Shown here: piece after piece, positions 1 to 6,157 of the stretch
How positions within the stretch are numbered: position 1 is the stretch's first letter
How the letters are laid out: every line of letters starts with the position of its first letter
From: an uncultured Ignavibacteria bacterium
GTDB taxonomy: Bacteria > Bacteroidota > Ignavibacteria > Kapaibacteriales > UBA961
Assembly (NCBI GenBank): GCA_937868245.1
Contig: CALMMI010000048.1
Location: 1-6,157 of the forward strand
Reading direction: 5' to 3'
DNA: 6,157 nt
Program-made: the position numbers and the translations under genes
The notes under the pieces: model-generated
Database searches by the model: none
The model's input: only the letters and a program-made list of their open reading frames with translations
What the model was told of the DNA's origin: nothing

Positions 1-1261
1 GTTCATATACTGTCTGAAAAGGATTTGCGGAAATAACCCTCCATCCGTATTGCGAAATTTCAGGATAATTATCATTATGTGGCGTAAGAACAGTAACCGT
101 AAATTGTATCTTATCACTACCGACGAATTCAATCGAATGTATATCAATACCTGAGGATGATGAATCCCACCATTTTGTATCCGGGGTTGTTGCGTTGTCC
201 AGATTGTTCCCGGGTAAAAATATGTCACCGATATTACCGGAGGTGGGAAATAGTTTTTCCAACTCAAACAGCCCATCCGGTTGGACTACCGAGTGCATAT
301 AATGCTTTAAAGGAGTTCTATCCTGTAATGTGTTCGAAGTTGATACCTTCATATCCGAATGCCAGATGAGGAGTCCCAAATTTGCAGGAAACAGAGAATT
401 GCCGATAGTACTTTGTTTGCGCGCTTCTATCGTAAAGAATTCGAGGGAATCATGCAGATTTCTGAGAACTATGATACTGTCTCCGTCTGCTCTTAACGTA
501 ATAGTATGAGTACCCGTAGGAGGCTCTATTCTGTACCCCCATTTGTGTTGCTCCAGAAACGGAGCACCGATGGGTTCTACATCGTTTTTCCCGCCTGACA
601 TAAGCGTATAAAACCACGTTCCCCCGGAATCATAGCCTGTATCATACGTATCGGGTAAATTGAACACTGCATGTCCGCCTTCGTGAAGCGTCATAAACAT
701 GTTATTGGTAGTATCCCACGGAGCTTTCAGTACTGAACCGTATATACGTGATACAAGAGCACCATTGGAAAGTGTCCAGTACGGTCCATGACCTCCGCCC
801 ACACCATCCGGAGCGAATGAACTGCTGAGAATCATCACAGAGCGCAGACCACCTCCGGCATCACGACTGAGTGCATCCCAGTTGTAGGCTGGGTTGTTGG
901 TTATTACCCACTCAAGCGCATCCTTCCACAAAGTAATGCCTTTTTGCCAACCGACGGTGTCGTAATGCGAAGCGGGAAGGGGAGCAGTATAAAAGAAAAT
1001 ATCATGATGGAAAACTACATTCCGCCTTGATTGTTCATACCAATATTTCCTGAATGTTCGTTCTACGCCGGGTTCACGATAATTGATACCGTTTATTAGG
1101 CTGTCCAGTTGGATTGCACTTACTGTAGTGGGGGCATCGGGATAATCGATGTAGATTGTGATTCCATGAAGGGGAATGTTTGCATCTGTTTGGCTGAATG
1201 CAGGTTTGCAGAAGCATATAAAAAGAAAACCAGTGACGATGAAGGTATAGAGTATGTTCAT
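1..1261 (-). CDS. Secreted M6-family metalloprotease (immune inhibitor A-like), C-terminus cut by window edge
   Basis: The minus strand is open without a stop from the ATG at 1261-1259 to base 1, giving 420 codons of an unfinished protein. Residues 1-23 form a signal peptide: a hydrophobic core followed by AFS, with likely cleavage before Q24. The zinc-protease signature is HEGGH at 193-197, followed by LPDTYD (202-207) and a Met-turn-like LMSGG (220-224). Downstream blocks match M6 peptidases: P-x-L-x3-KWGY (234-243), the IEAR segment (278-281), GLLIWHSD (296-303), QPDG (327-330) and GDIFLPG (345-351). The N-terminal YIDYPD (37-42) fits the start of the family's catalytic region. It is predicted to be an exported zinc endopeptidase. 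The lost C-terminus could hold extra domains or a type IX sorting tail; that is inference. The zinc motif has one more residue before the Asp than the usual HExxHxxGxxD. No Shine-Dalgarno is seen; the start was chosen because it places the signal peptide at the N-terminus. The LRR gene ends 98 bp upstream on the same strand. Confidence 0.9.
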   Translation of the reverse strand, partial: MNILYTFIVTGFLFICFCKPAFSQTDANIPLHGITIYIDYPDAPTTVSAIQLDSLINGINYREPGVERTFRKYWYEQSRRNVVFHHDIFFYTAPLPASHYDTVGWQKGITLWKDALEWVITNNPAYNWDALSRDAGGGLRSVMILSSSFAPDGVGGGHGPYWTLSNGALVSRIYGSVLKAPWDTTNNMFMTLHEGGHAVFNLPDTYDTGYDSGGTWFYTLMSGGKNDVEPIGAPFLEQHKWGYRIEPPTGTHTITLRADGDSIIVLRNLHDSLEFFTIEARKQSTIGNSLFPANLGLLIWHSDMKVSTSNTLQDRTPLKHYMHSVVQPDGLFELEKLFPTSGNIGDIFLPGNNLDNATTPDTKWWDSSSSGIDIHSIEFVGSDKIQFTVTVLTPHNDNYPEISQYGWRVISANPFQTVYE

Positions 1262-1359
1262 AGGCTGGGTTAGAAATTTTACAAAGAAGCTATTTGGAAT
1301 ATAATAAATGTCTTCGGTAACATTGGATTGGACAGAAAGCAAAAAAGTTAATTGTTTTC

Positions 1360-2691
1360 TCAGTCTCTATATATCCAATCGGTTACAATCTGGCAATTGG
1401 GTAACAATTCTTTTATTTTATTAATGCCGGACTCACTTACTTTATATTTACCTCTATTTACATTTACTACTTTTAGATTTTTCAATTTAACTATTTCATC
1501 AGGAATGGTAATTATTGGGTTCCGTCCTATACATAAGTATTCAAGACTTGTTAGTAACCCGATTTCTTTGGGCAAAGAGCTTATTTTATTATCACTAATG
1601 TCCAAATATTTCAGTGTCTTTACAGAAGATAGTTTATTGAAGAGATCAGAAAAGTCAATTTTTGAATTCCGCGAAAGATTTAATCTCTCTAATGCCTTAT
1701 AGTTCCGTATTTCATCAGGAATATTTTCAATTCCACAACTGAAAAAATCTAAGAACTTCAAATTCGTGAGTTTGGATAAGTTTATGATTGCTGTTTGTCC
1801 TTCTAATTTCCCATTATTTCCTAAAGTTATTTTTTCTAATTTTTTTAACTTACTAATTTGATTATTGATGAATTTAAGACAATCATTGTTAGCTTGGAAG
1901 CTTATCTCTTTGAGATTAGGAAGCTGAAATAACTGATTTGGAATAGAATCAAAGTAATTTTCATTTAAATCTATTTTCTCTAGAAATTGTAAATCCTCTA
2001 TTTCATCAGGTAATGATTTAAGACCATTATTTGATAAATCAATTGACGTTATACTTAAATTACTTAATCTGCTGAAAGTTGACTTGAAGTCAAAATCCTT
2101 ATCGAAATAACTCAAAGAAATGAAATTTAATTTTTTCAGCTCAATAATATCTTTTGGAATTACTTTTAATGTCCGAACACCTCCCATAGAAAGTGATTCA
2201 AGAAGAGGTAAATTTTTGAGAATTGAAAAAGTACTTTCAATATCGAGTTGGTAATTATGACTTACATCTAAACGTCTCAGAGTTTTGAGTTGTTCTATAC
2301 ACTTAGGAAGTATCTTAATGTTTGACCTCCCGAGTCTAAGTTGCTCGAGACTGTCAGATCCTACAATTTTACATAGCTCTTTTTCATAGTCGAGATAATA
2401 ATTGGTACTGATATCCAAATACTTAAGTCTATGTAATTTGTTTATATTTTCAGGTAGTACTCTTATACCGGTTTCGGTGATGGAGAGTTGAGTCAAATTT
2501 TTGAAACGGTCTAAGTCTTTCGGGATGCTGTCGCAATCGACTGCACTACGATTGCCATGGGAACAATCAATTCTAAGTATTTGAACACTATCAGCAATTT
2601 TAGAAGCATCAGAAAAGTTGTAGAATACTCGTGGCTGCCCAAATATGCAAGGTGTTGAGAATACAACAAAAATGAAAATAAAAAGTTTCAT
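1360..2691 (-). CDS. Exported leucine-rich-repeat protein
   Basis: This is a 443-residue protein. Residues 1-18 form a signal peptide (K2 and then a strongly hydrophobic run ending in IFG), with cleavage likely before Q19. There is no lipobox, so it is not an obvious lipoprotein. Two cysteines (C43, C53) sit just before the first repeat and could close an N-terminal cap. Residues 66-405 are 14 consecutive LRRs in two length classes: 23-25 residues with an I/LPxxI signature (for example LKSLPDEI at 224-231) and 26 residues with a D/S-x-F-xx-L pattern (for example DIESTFSIL at 150-158). A degenerate last repeat runs to about 432, before a short C-terminal tail ending YRD. The fold should be a solenoid used for protein binding; the partner is unknown, and no enzymatic domain or anchor is visible. 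The gene is clearly more AT-rich than its neighbours, especially at 1400-2150. The M6 protease gene follows 98 bp downstream on the same strand, so co-expression is possible but unproven. Confidence 0.88.
   Translation of the reverse strand: MKLFIFIFVVFSTPCIFGQPRVFYNFSDASKIADSVQILRIDCSHGNRSAVDCDSIPKDLDRFKNLTQLSITETGIRVLPENINKLHRLKYLDISTNYYLDYEKELCKIVGSDSLEQLRLGRSNIKILPKCIEQLKTLRRLDVSHNYQLDIESTFSILKNLPLLESLSMGGVRTLKVIPKDIIELKKLNFISLSYFDKDFDFKSTFSRLSNLSITSIDLSNNGLKSLPDEIEDLQFLEKIDLNENYFDSIPNQLFQLPNLKEISFQANNDCLKFINNQISKLKKLEKITLGNNGKLEGQTAIINLSKLTNLKFLDFFSCGIENIPDEIRNYKALERLNLSRNSKIDFSDLFNKLSSVKTLKYLDISDNKISSLPKEIGLLTSLEYLCIGRNPIITIPDEIVKLKNLKVVNVNRGKYKVSESGINKIKELLPNCQIVTDWIYRD
1477..2496 (-). 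repeat. Tandem LRR block with alternating 23- and 26-residue units
   Basis: This covers residues 66-405 of the LRR protein. Unit lengths in order, split at the leading L/I, are 23, 26, 23, 26, 24, 26, 23, 23, 25, 26, 23, 26, 23, 23. Units of about 23 carry LP/IP followed by an acidic or polar pair and I; the 26-residue units lack that proline and usually carry S/L-x-F-xx-L. At the DNA level the units have mostly diverged, but the 11-base stretch atttcatcagg (antisense of the PDEI codons) recurs at 1493, 1709 and 2000. Confidence 0.8.
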
Positions 2692-2858
2692 GTAATTGAT
2701 ACAAATATTATGGTGGCACTTCGAAGGTTTAACATGAACTGCGTTAGTAGGATTTGAGTACGAAACTTTTCAACCTAAATATCTGTAAGATTCACAATGT
2801 AAACTGACAGAAATAGCGAAATTGGAATAAGTGAAGTAGGAATATAAGAGTTTAGTTT

Positions 2859-4388
2859 TTATTTCTTCTTTCTCTTCACCATCCGCATAACCGCCCGCTT
2901 CACCTTCCTCAACATCAATTTAATCAACCGGGCAAGCGGAATCCGCACCATTGCATTGGATTTCTTCTGCATCATCTTCGATAACTGAATTTCATCTTTT
3001 TCCGAAAGTTCAAGGAATTGATGAGACGTATCTCCGCCTTCTTTAAGGATTTTCTCTAAAAGCTGTTGGAGTTCCTTAGCAGTTTTGGTAAGCTCTTCCG
3101 ATTCTATTCCGTGGTGGTCTGCCATCATTTCCAGATGGTCGTTCAGGAGAGCAGCTTTTTTTAAGTCTTCGAGCGACGGCTCATTAATAAGAGTAGAGAG
3201 CATTTCAGCTGCAAGGGCTTTCAGTTCTTCGGTCTTATCTTCCGAAAGCTTGAATATATCCTGAGGAACAAGGTCGGTAATCTGAATAAATGTACTGGAA
3301 ATATCCTCAATTTCACGTCCGTACCGTTCGGCAATTTTCTTTCCGATACGCTCTGTTTGTGAATTGACTTGTTTTGCAATATAGCTTGCTTCGCTTCGCA
3401 GAACACCGCGCCTGCTTTCGCTGCCTGCATTCTGGATTTGATGTTCCAAATCCCGCAGTTTCTGCTGTAGATCCCGTACAACTTTTATTTCTTCCGATGT
3501 TCCGGTCAGGATTAACCCTTGTAGAAACTTAGCATCCGGTGTTATGCTTGCTGTGCCTATTTTAACCGTATTAATCTTAATAGTTTCACCTAATAGTGGA
3601 CGCAACTTTTCTACATCTATATGGGCGGCTCCATCGGTTATCACTAATATTTCAGCTTCGCCCATCATACTTGCAGAGCGAATATCAGCAATAGCAGTCA
3701 ATAGAGCTTTTTCCATAGCCGTACCACGACCCAACGCCCGGAGGTGCATGGCTTCACTGATAAGTTGTTCAAACCCGTGAATATCATTGGCAGTTTTCAG
3801 TTCTCCTATTTCTGCATCAAATGTTCGGAAATAGACAGTTCCAAGTTCCTTCCTGTTCTGCCGCAAAAAGAAAAAGGCAATTGCTTTTGCAAGGTGAATC
3901 CGATAATGCTCCTGCATGGATTTGGAAGTATCAAACAGCAGATACACTTTTTGCTTACGGCTGTCCGGCGCAAAGTCTTCGCTTTCGGTTTGATAGCGGT
4001 AGTTACGCGGGGCTTTTGGTTTGGGAAGCCATAGTGAACGCTCTACTAATTTTTGATAAAAGACTTCCTCCGGCAATAGAAACTGGTGCGGGTAGATACG
4101 GGCAATGTCCCGCAGGTTATCGATGAGAGCTGCTTCGTATTCTTCGGAAGCAGGTAAATGGGGGATTATATCATGTTCAGGACTATGTGGTGAGGGGATA
4201 TCGCTGGATTTCTGCCAGAGAATCGGAGCAAGTCGCTGGGTAAGTGGTTTGGATTCATCCTCCAAAATACGAGCAATTTCAAATACAAGAGTGAATTCTT
4301 CGGGTAGTCTGTCGGCTATCGCATCAAAGAAACCAAATTCCTCCATGCGGTTGAAGAAAGTGCTTTCTGTAGTAAACTGATGTGGCAT
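2859..4388 (-). CDS. VWA-domain protein, ViaA/CoxE-like, with long helical basic C-terminal region
   Basis: This is a 509-residue protein with no signal peptide or membrane segment, so it is probably cytoplasmic. A von Willebrand A domain spans about 147-280. Its metal-ion-dependent adhesion site is complete: DxSxS as DTSKS (D153, S155, S157), T223 in GRGTAM, and D252 in ITDG. The usual glycine of DxSGS is lysine. The segment just before the domain (LPEEVFYQKLVERSLW, 105-120) resembles the region preceding the VWA domain of E. coli ViaA (EFYRRLVEKQLL, from memory), which works with the MoxR-type ATPase RavA. Unlike ViaA, whose VWA domain is C-terminal, about 230 further residues follow here: charged helices likely to form coiled coil (about 298-320 and 430-450) and a final basic helix (485-509) ending KRKKK. 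No AAA+ ATPase gene lies in the window. The YfiT-like gene ends 36 bp upstream on the same strand, suggesting an operon. A GAGGG lies only 3 bases before the ATG, too close to be a confident ribosome-binding site. The biological role is not known. Confidence 0.82.
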   Translation of the reverse strand: MPHQFTTESTFFNRMEEFGFFDAIADRLPEEFTLVFEIARILEDESKPLTQRLAPILWQKSSDIPSPHSPEHDIIPHLPASEEYEAALIDNLRDIARIYPHQFLLPEEVFYQKLVERSLWLPKPKAPRNYRYQTESEDFAPDSRKQKVYLLFDTSKSMQEHYRIHLAKAIAFFFLRQNRKELGTVYFRTFDAEIGELKTANDIHGFEQLISEAMHLRALGRGTAMEKALLTAIADIRSASMMGEAEILVITDGAAHIDVEKLRPLLGETIKINTVKIGTASITPDAKFLQGLILTGTSEEIKVVRDLQQKLRDLEHQIQNAGSESRRGVLRSEASYIAKQVNSQTERIGKKIAERYGREIEDISSTFIQITDLVPQDIFKLSEDKTEELKALAAEMLSTLINEPSLEDLKKAALLNDHLEMMADHHGIESEELTKTAKELQQLLEKILKEGGDTSHQFLELSEKDEIQLSKMMQKKSNAMVRIPLARLIKLMLRKVKRAVMRMVKRKKK

Positions 4389-4424
4389 AAACCCTCGTAT
4401 GTTAGTTTTGAGAAAGACTACTCG

Positions 4425-4910
4425 TTAATCATTCCATCCCATCCGTTCGCGTAAATCTGTAATTTGCATAATGTGATTTAAGCCATGACCGGAATATGTT
4501 TCAATCATATCGCCAAGGGTTACTTCTCCTATTTCAGGATGCAGTCCTGTTCGCGTAAGAGCATCATCGGTCAGATTATCCAATAACACAGTCCATCTGA
4601 AATGAATGCCTTGCAGAATAAGAAGTGAAGATTCGAGCGGCAGATATTTACCATCGGGTAATGCCGCCCAAAGGTCTTGGTCATACGGTTTAAGAGTGGG
4701 TGTATCCTCAGTTAAAATGAGTTTCATACGGATATATGCATTCATGTGAGAGTCTGCAAGATGATGAACTACCTGGCGCAAAGTCCATCCGTCTTTTCGG
4801 TATGGGGTATCGAGTTTTACGTCGTCAAGATTACGGATTGCCAGCGATATTGCTTCCGGCAAAATGCGTATTTCATCAATCAAAGATCGAATTTGCGGGG
4901 AGGAGACCAT
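4425..4910 (-). CDS. YfiT/BstA-like (DinB superfamily) putative metal-dependent bacillithiol transferase or hydrolase
   Basis: Read from the ATG at 4910 the protein has 161 residues; an in-frame ATG at 4982 would add 24. Numbering from the longer form, the family blocks are LDTPYRKDGWTLRQVVHHLADSHMN (57-81), the TEDTP...KPYD stretch (91-101), ALPDGK (107-112) and a C-terminal YSGHGLNHI (163-171) ending in LRERMGW. The metal-binding histidines expected for B. subtilis YfiT are present: one of H73/H74, plus H166 and H170 spaced four apart. The usual YxWHGxHH block is altered: the Trp is G165 and the first His of the HH pair is N169. Family members are four-helix-bundle metalloenzymes; some transfer bacillithiol to electrophiles. 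The actual substrate here is unknown. I prefer the 4910 start because the extra 24 residues do not resemble the family and a candidate promoter lies inside them. The VWA gene follows after 36 bp. Confidence 0.85.
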   Translation of the reverse strand: MVSSPQIRSLIDEIRILPEAISLAIRNLDDVKLDTPYRKDGWTLRQVVHHLADSHMNAYIRMKLILTEDTPTLKPYDQDLWAALPDGKYLPLESSLLILQGIHFRWTVLLDNLTDDALTRTGLHPEIGEVTLGDMIETYSGHGLNHIMQITDLRERMGWND

Positions 4911-4936
4911 ACCCGTACTTGTAATATGCGACAAAA

Positions 4937-4964
4937 CAAAACTAACCTGTTGCAAATTACACAA
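4937..4964 (-). promoter_or_regulatory. Candidate Bacteroidota-type promoter for the YfiT-VWA pair
   Basis: On the minus strand TAGTTTTG (4944-4937) matches the -7 consensus TAnnTTTG, and TTG (4964-4962) lies 17 bases upstream as a possible -33 element, slightly short of usual spacing. Transcription would begin near 4930, leaving a leader of about 20 bases before the ATG at 4910. If real, the ATG at 4982 cannot be used from this transcript. The call is by motif only. Confidence 0.4.
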
Positions 4965-5009
4965 CCGTATCTCAATATCCAATTGCTTTTTATTTTACTG
5001 TGATTATGA

Positions 5010-5036
5010 GGAAGAAATCACACTGCCCCTTCTTCC
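5010..5036. repeat. 7-bp inverted repeat in the divergent promoter region
   Basis: GGAAGAA (5010-5016) and TTCTTCC (5030-5036) are perfect reverse complements separated by 13 bases. The repeat lies between the two candidate divergent promoters, upstream of both transcription starts, so it could be an operator. It lacks a following T-run and is short enough to occur by chance. Confidence 0.3.
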
Positions 5037-5067
5037 GCATAATAGTATAAAACTCAAAAAAACAATG

Positions 5068-5075
5068 TAAATTTG
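5068..5075 (+). promoter_or_regulatory. Candidate Bacteroidota-type -7 element for the potassium channel gene
   Basis: TAAATTTG is an exact match to TAnnTTTG and lies 32 bases before the ATG at 5108, leaving a leader of about 25 bases. I find no clear TTG/TTTG -33 element about 20 bases upstream, so the promoter may be weak or activator-dependent. Confidence 0.4.
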
Positions 5076-5107
5076 TTGCACTCTACTCTTAATGTACAGA
5101 AAGAATT

Positions 5108-6052
5108 ATGAAAAGAAGGCAGCGAACATTTACCGATTACAAAGACCTCGGTTTTAGCGATAAAGTATCGAGCCAGGCAGGGCGTGCAATCAATAAGGAC
5201 GGAACATTCAACATCCGTAAACGCGGGTTGAAATTTCTGGAACATTACAGTTTCTTTCATGCACTGTTAACTATAAGTTGGTGGAAATTCCTGATTATTG
5301 TTTTAACAACATACTTTGTGTTGAACGTTCTGTTTGCTTTTCTATATATGATAACCGGTTATGAAAATCTTACCGGTATGTCACCCGGTGGCTTTTGGGA
5401 ACATTTTCTGGAAGCATTCTTTTTCAGTACTCAAACATTTACAACGGTAGGGTACGGGCGTATTAATCCTATCGGGTTTATGGGGAACGTGGTTTCAGCG
5501 TTTGAGTCGTTGGTAGGTTTAATGAGCTTTGCGCTTGCAACAGGAGTTTTATACGGACGTTTTTCTCGACCTGTTGAGAAGTTTATTTATAGTGATAATT
5601 TACTCGTTGCGCCATTTAAGGAGAACACTGCTCTTATGTTCCGTTTGGCAAACGCAAAGAATAATGTTCTTAGCAATGTACAAATTGAAATTATGCTTTC
5701 GATGAGCGAAAATGACAACGGCACATTCTCGCGTAAATTTTATGAACTTACCCTGGAACGCAAACGTATCAATTTTCTTACCCTTAGCTGGACGGTTGTT
5801 CATCCGATGGATGAGAATAGCCCTCTGCACGGGTTTTCGGAAGAGGATTTTAAGGAAGCTGATGTAGAGTTACTTATTCTCATCAATGGGTACGACGATA
5901 CATACGGGCAGAATGTTCATGCACGACATTCGTATAAATATAATGAGTTTGTTTGGAACGCCAAGTTTACACCAATGTTTAAGCGTTCGGATGATGAGCA
6001 GTACACTATTCTGGAGTTGGATAAGATTAGTGATTTTCAGATGATTGGGTAG
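5108..6052 (+). CDS. KirBac-type inward-rectifier potassium channel
   Basis: This is a 314-residue inner-membrane protein with the full KirBac layout. A basic cytoplasmic N-terminus contains the family segment NKDGTFNIRKRG (29-40), followed by a slide helix (about 44-58), the outer membrane helix (about 60-82), a pore helix (about 99-111), the potassium selectivity filter TVGYG (113-117) and the inner helix (about 124-150) with E133 and G137. The cytoplasmic beta-sandwich domain begins after RFSRP (151-155) and carries Kir-family blocks: FRLANAKNNVL (178-188), SPLHGFSEEDF (238-248) and the HARHSY segment (271-276) before EFVWNAKF. The length suits the family, usually a little over 300 residues, so it appears complete. 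It should form a tetramer conducting K+ across the inner membrane, with gating through the cytoplasmic domain; KirBacs are known to respond to lipids and pH. It is transcribed away from the YfiT-VWA pair and no gene follows it within the window. There is no Shine-Dalgarno before the ATG. Confidence 0.94.
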   Translation: MKRRQRTFTDYKDLGFSDKVSSQAGRAINKDGTFNIRKRGLKFLEHYSFFHALLTISWWKFLIIVLTTYFVLNVLFAFLYMITGYENLTGMSPGGFWEHFLEAFFFSTQTFTTVGYGRINPIGFMGNVVSAFESLVGLMSFALATGVLYGRFSRPVEKFIYSDNLLVAPFKENTALMFRLANAKNNVLSNVQIEIMLSMSENDNGTFSRKFYELTLERKRINFLTLSWTVVHPMDENSPLHGFSEEDFKEADVELLILINGYDDTYGQNVHARHSYKYNEFVWNAKFTPMFKRSDDEQYTILELDKISDFQMIG

Positions 6053-6157
6053 GGGGAGGGATATAGATAAAGTCATTGTAAAATTGAAGAAAAGTAAAAT
6101 GTTGCAATTATTTATATTCCTTAAAATATTAACTGTTGGATTATTTGAAATTTAAAC

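Noticed and set aside
157..369. 70-codon plus-strand open frame
   Set aside because: It lies antisense within the M6 protease, whose conserved motifs fix the minus-strand reading; the plus-strand protein has no recognisable features.
1334..1360. Possible hairpin (AGAAAGC / GTTTTCT) between LRR and protease genes as a terminator
   Set aside because: Seven AT-rich pairs with one mismatch on the transcribed strand and no T-run after the stem; the T-run is in the loop.
1352..1702. 116-codon plus-strand open frame
   Set aside because: Antisense to the LRR gene; openness is explained by the AT-rich repetitive coding on the other strand.
2702..2710. TAATATTTG upstream of the LRR start as a -7 promoter element
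   Set aside because: Spacing inside the element is one base too long, there is no TTG at the -33 position, and it would leave almost no leader before the ATG.
2692..2858. Gap between VWA and LRR genes searched for a terminator or small RNA
   Set aside because: Only weak imperfect pairings (CTGTCAG against CTTACAG, one mismatch) and no U-tract; nothing supportable.
3544..4380. Several overlapping plus-strand open frames
   Set aside because: They overlap one another and are all antisense to the VWA gene, which has clear domain motifs.
5600..6076. Minus-strand open frames at the right end
   Set aside because: Antisense to the KirBac channel, which is certain from its selectivity filter and cytoplasmic-domain motifs.

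Overview
This window looks like a chromosomal piece from a member of the Bacteroidota/Chlorobiota (FCB) assemblage. The clues are start regions without Shine-Dalgarno sequences, two matches to the Bacteroidota-type -7 promoter element (TAnnTTTG) upstream of start codons, a secreted M6-type metalloprotease, and moderate base composition outside one AT-rich gene. Nothing here fixes the genus. There is no rRNA, tRNA, insertion sequence, CRISPR array or phage gene.

Layout, left to right. (1) 1-1261, minus: a secreted M6-family metalloprotease whose C-terminus lies beyond the left edge. It is open across all 420 visible codons. (2) 1360-2691, minus: an exported leucine-rich-repeat protein, conspicuously AT-rich, built from about 14 repeats that alternate between 23- and 26-residue units. 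(3) 2859-4388, minus: a cytoplasmic von Willebrand factor A (VWA) protein with a complete metal-binding site, a ViaA-like segment before the VWA domain and a long helical, basic C-terminal tail. (4) 4425-4910, minus: a YfiT/DinB-superfamily metal-dependent thiol transferase or hydrolase, only 36 bp upstream of the VWA gene and probably co-transcribed with it. (5) 5108-6052, plus: a KirBac-type inward-rectifier potassium channel, divergent from the YfiT gene.

The 197-bp region between the YfiT start and the channel start carries a candidate promoter for each direction and a 7-bp inverted repeat. The other gaps are short (98 bp at 1262-1359, 167 bp at 2692-2858, 105 bp at the right end), and I see no convincing terminator or RNA in them. 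No gap exceeds 300 bp.

The genes do not form an obvious single pathway. The first two products are exported; the YfiT-VWA pair is probably cytoplasmic; the channel is an inner-membrane protein. I found no clear new defence or mobile system. The least ordinary items are the alternating LRR architecture, the VWA protein with its unassigned C-terminal half and no AAA+ partner nearby, and the non-standard spacing in the protease zinc motif.
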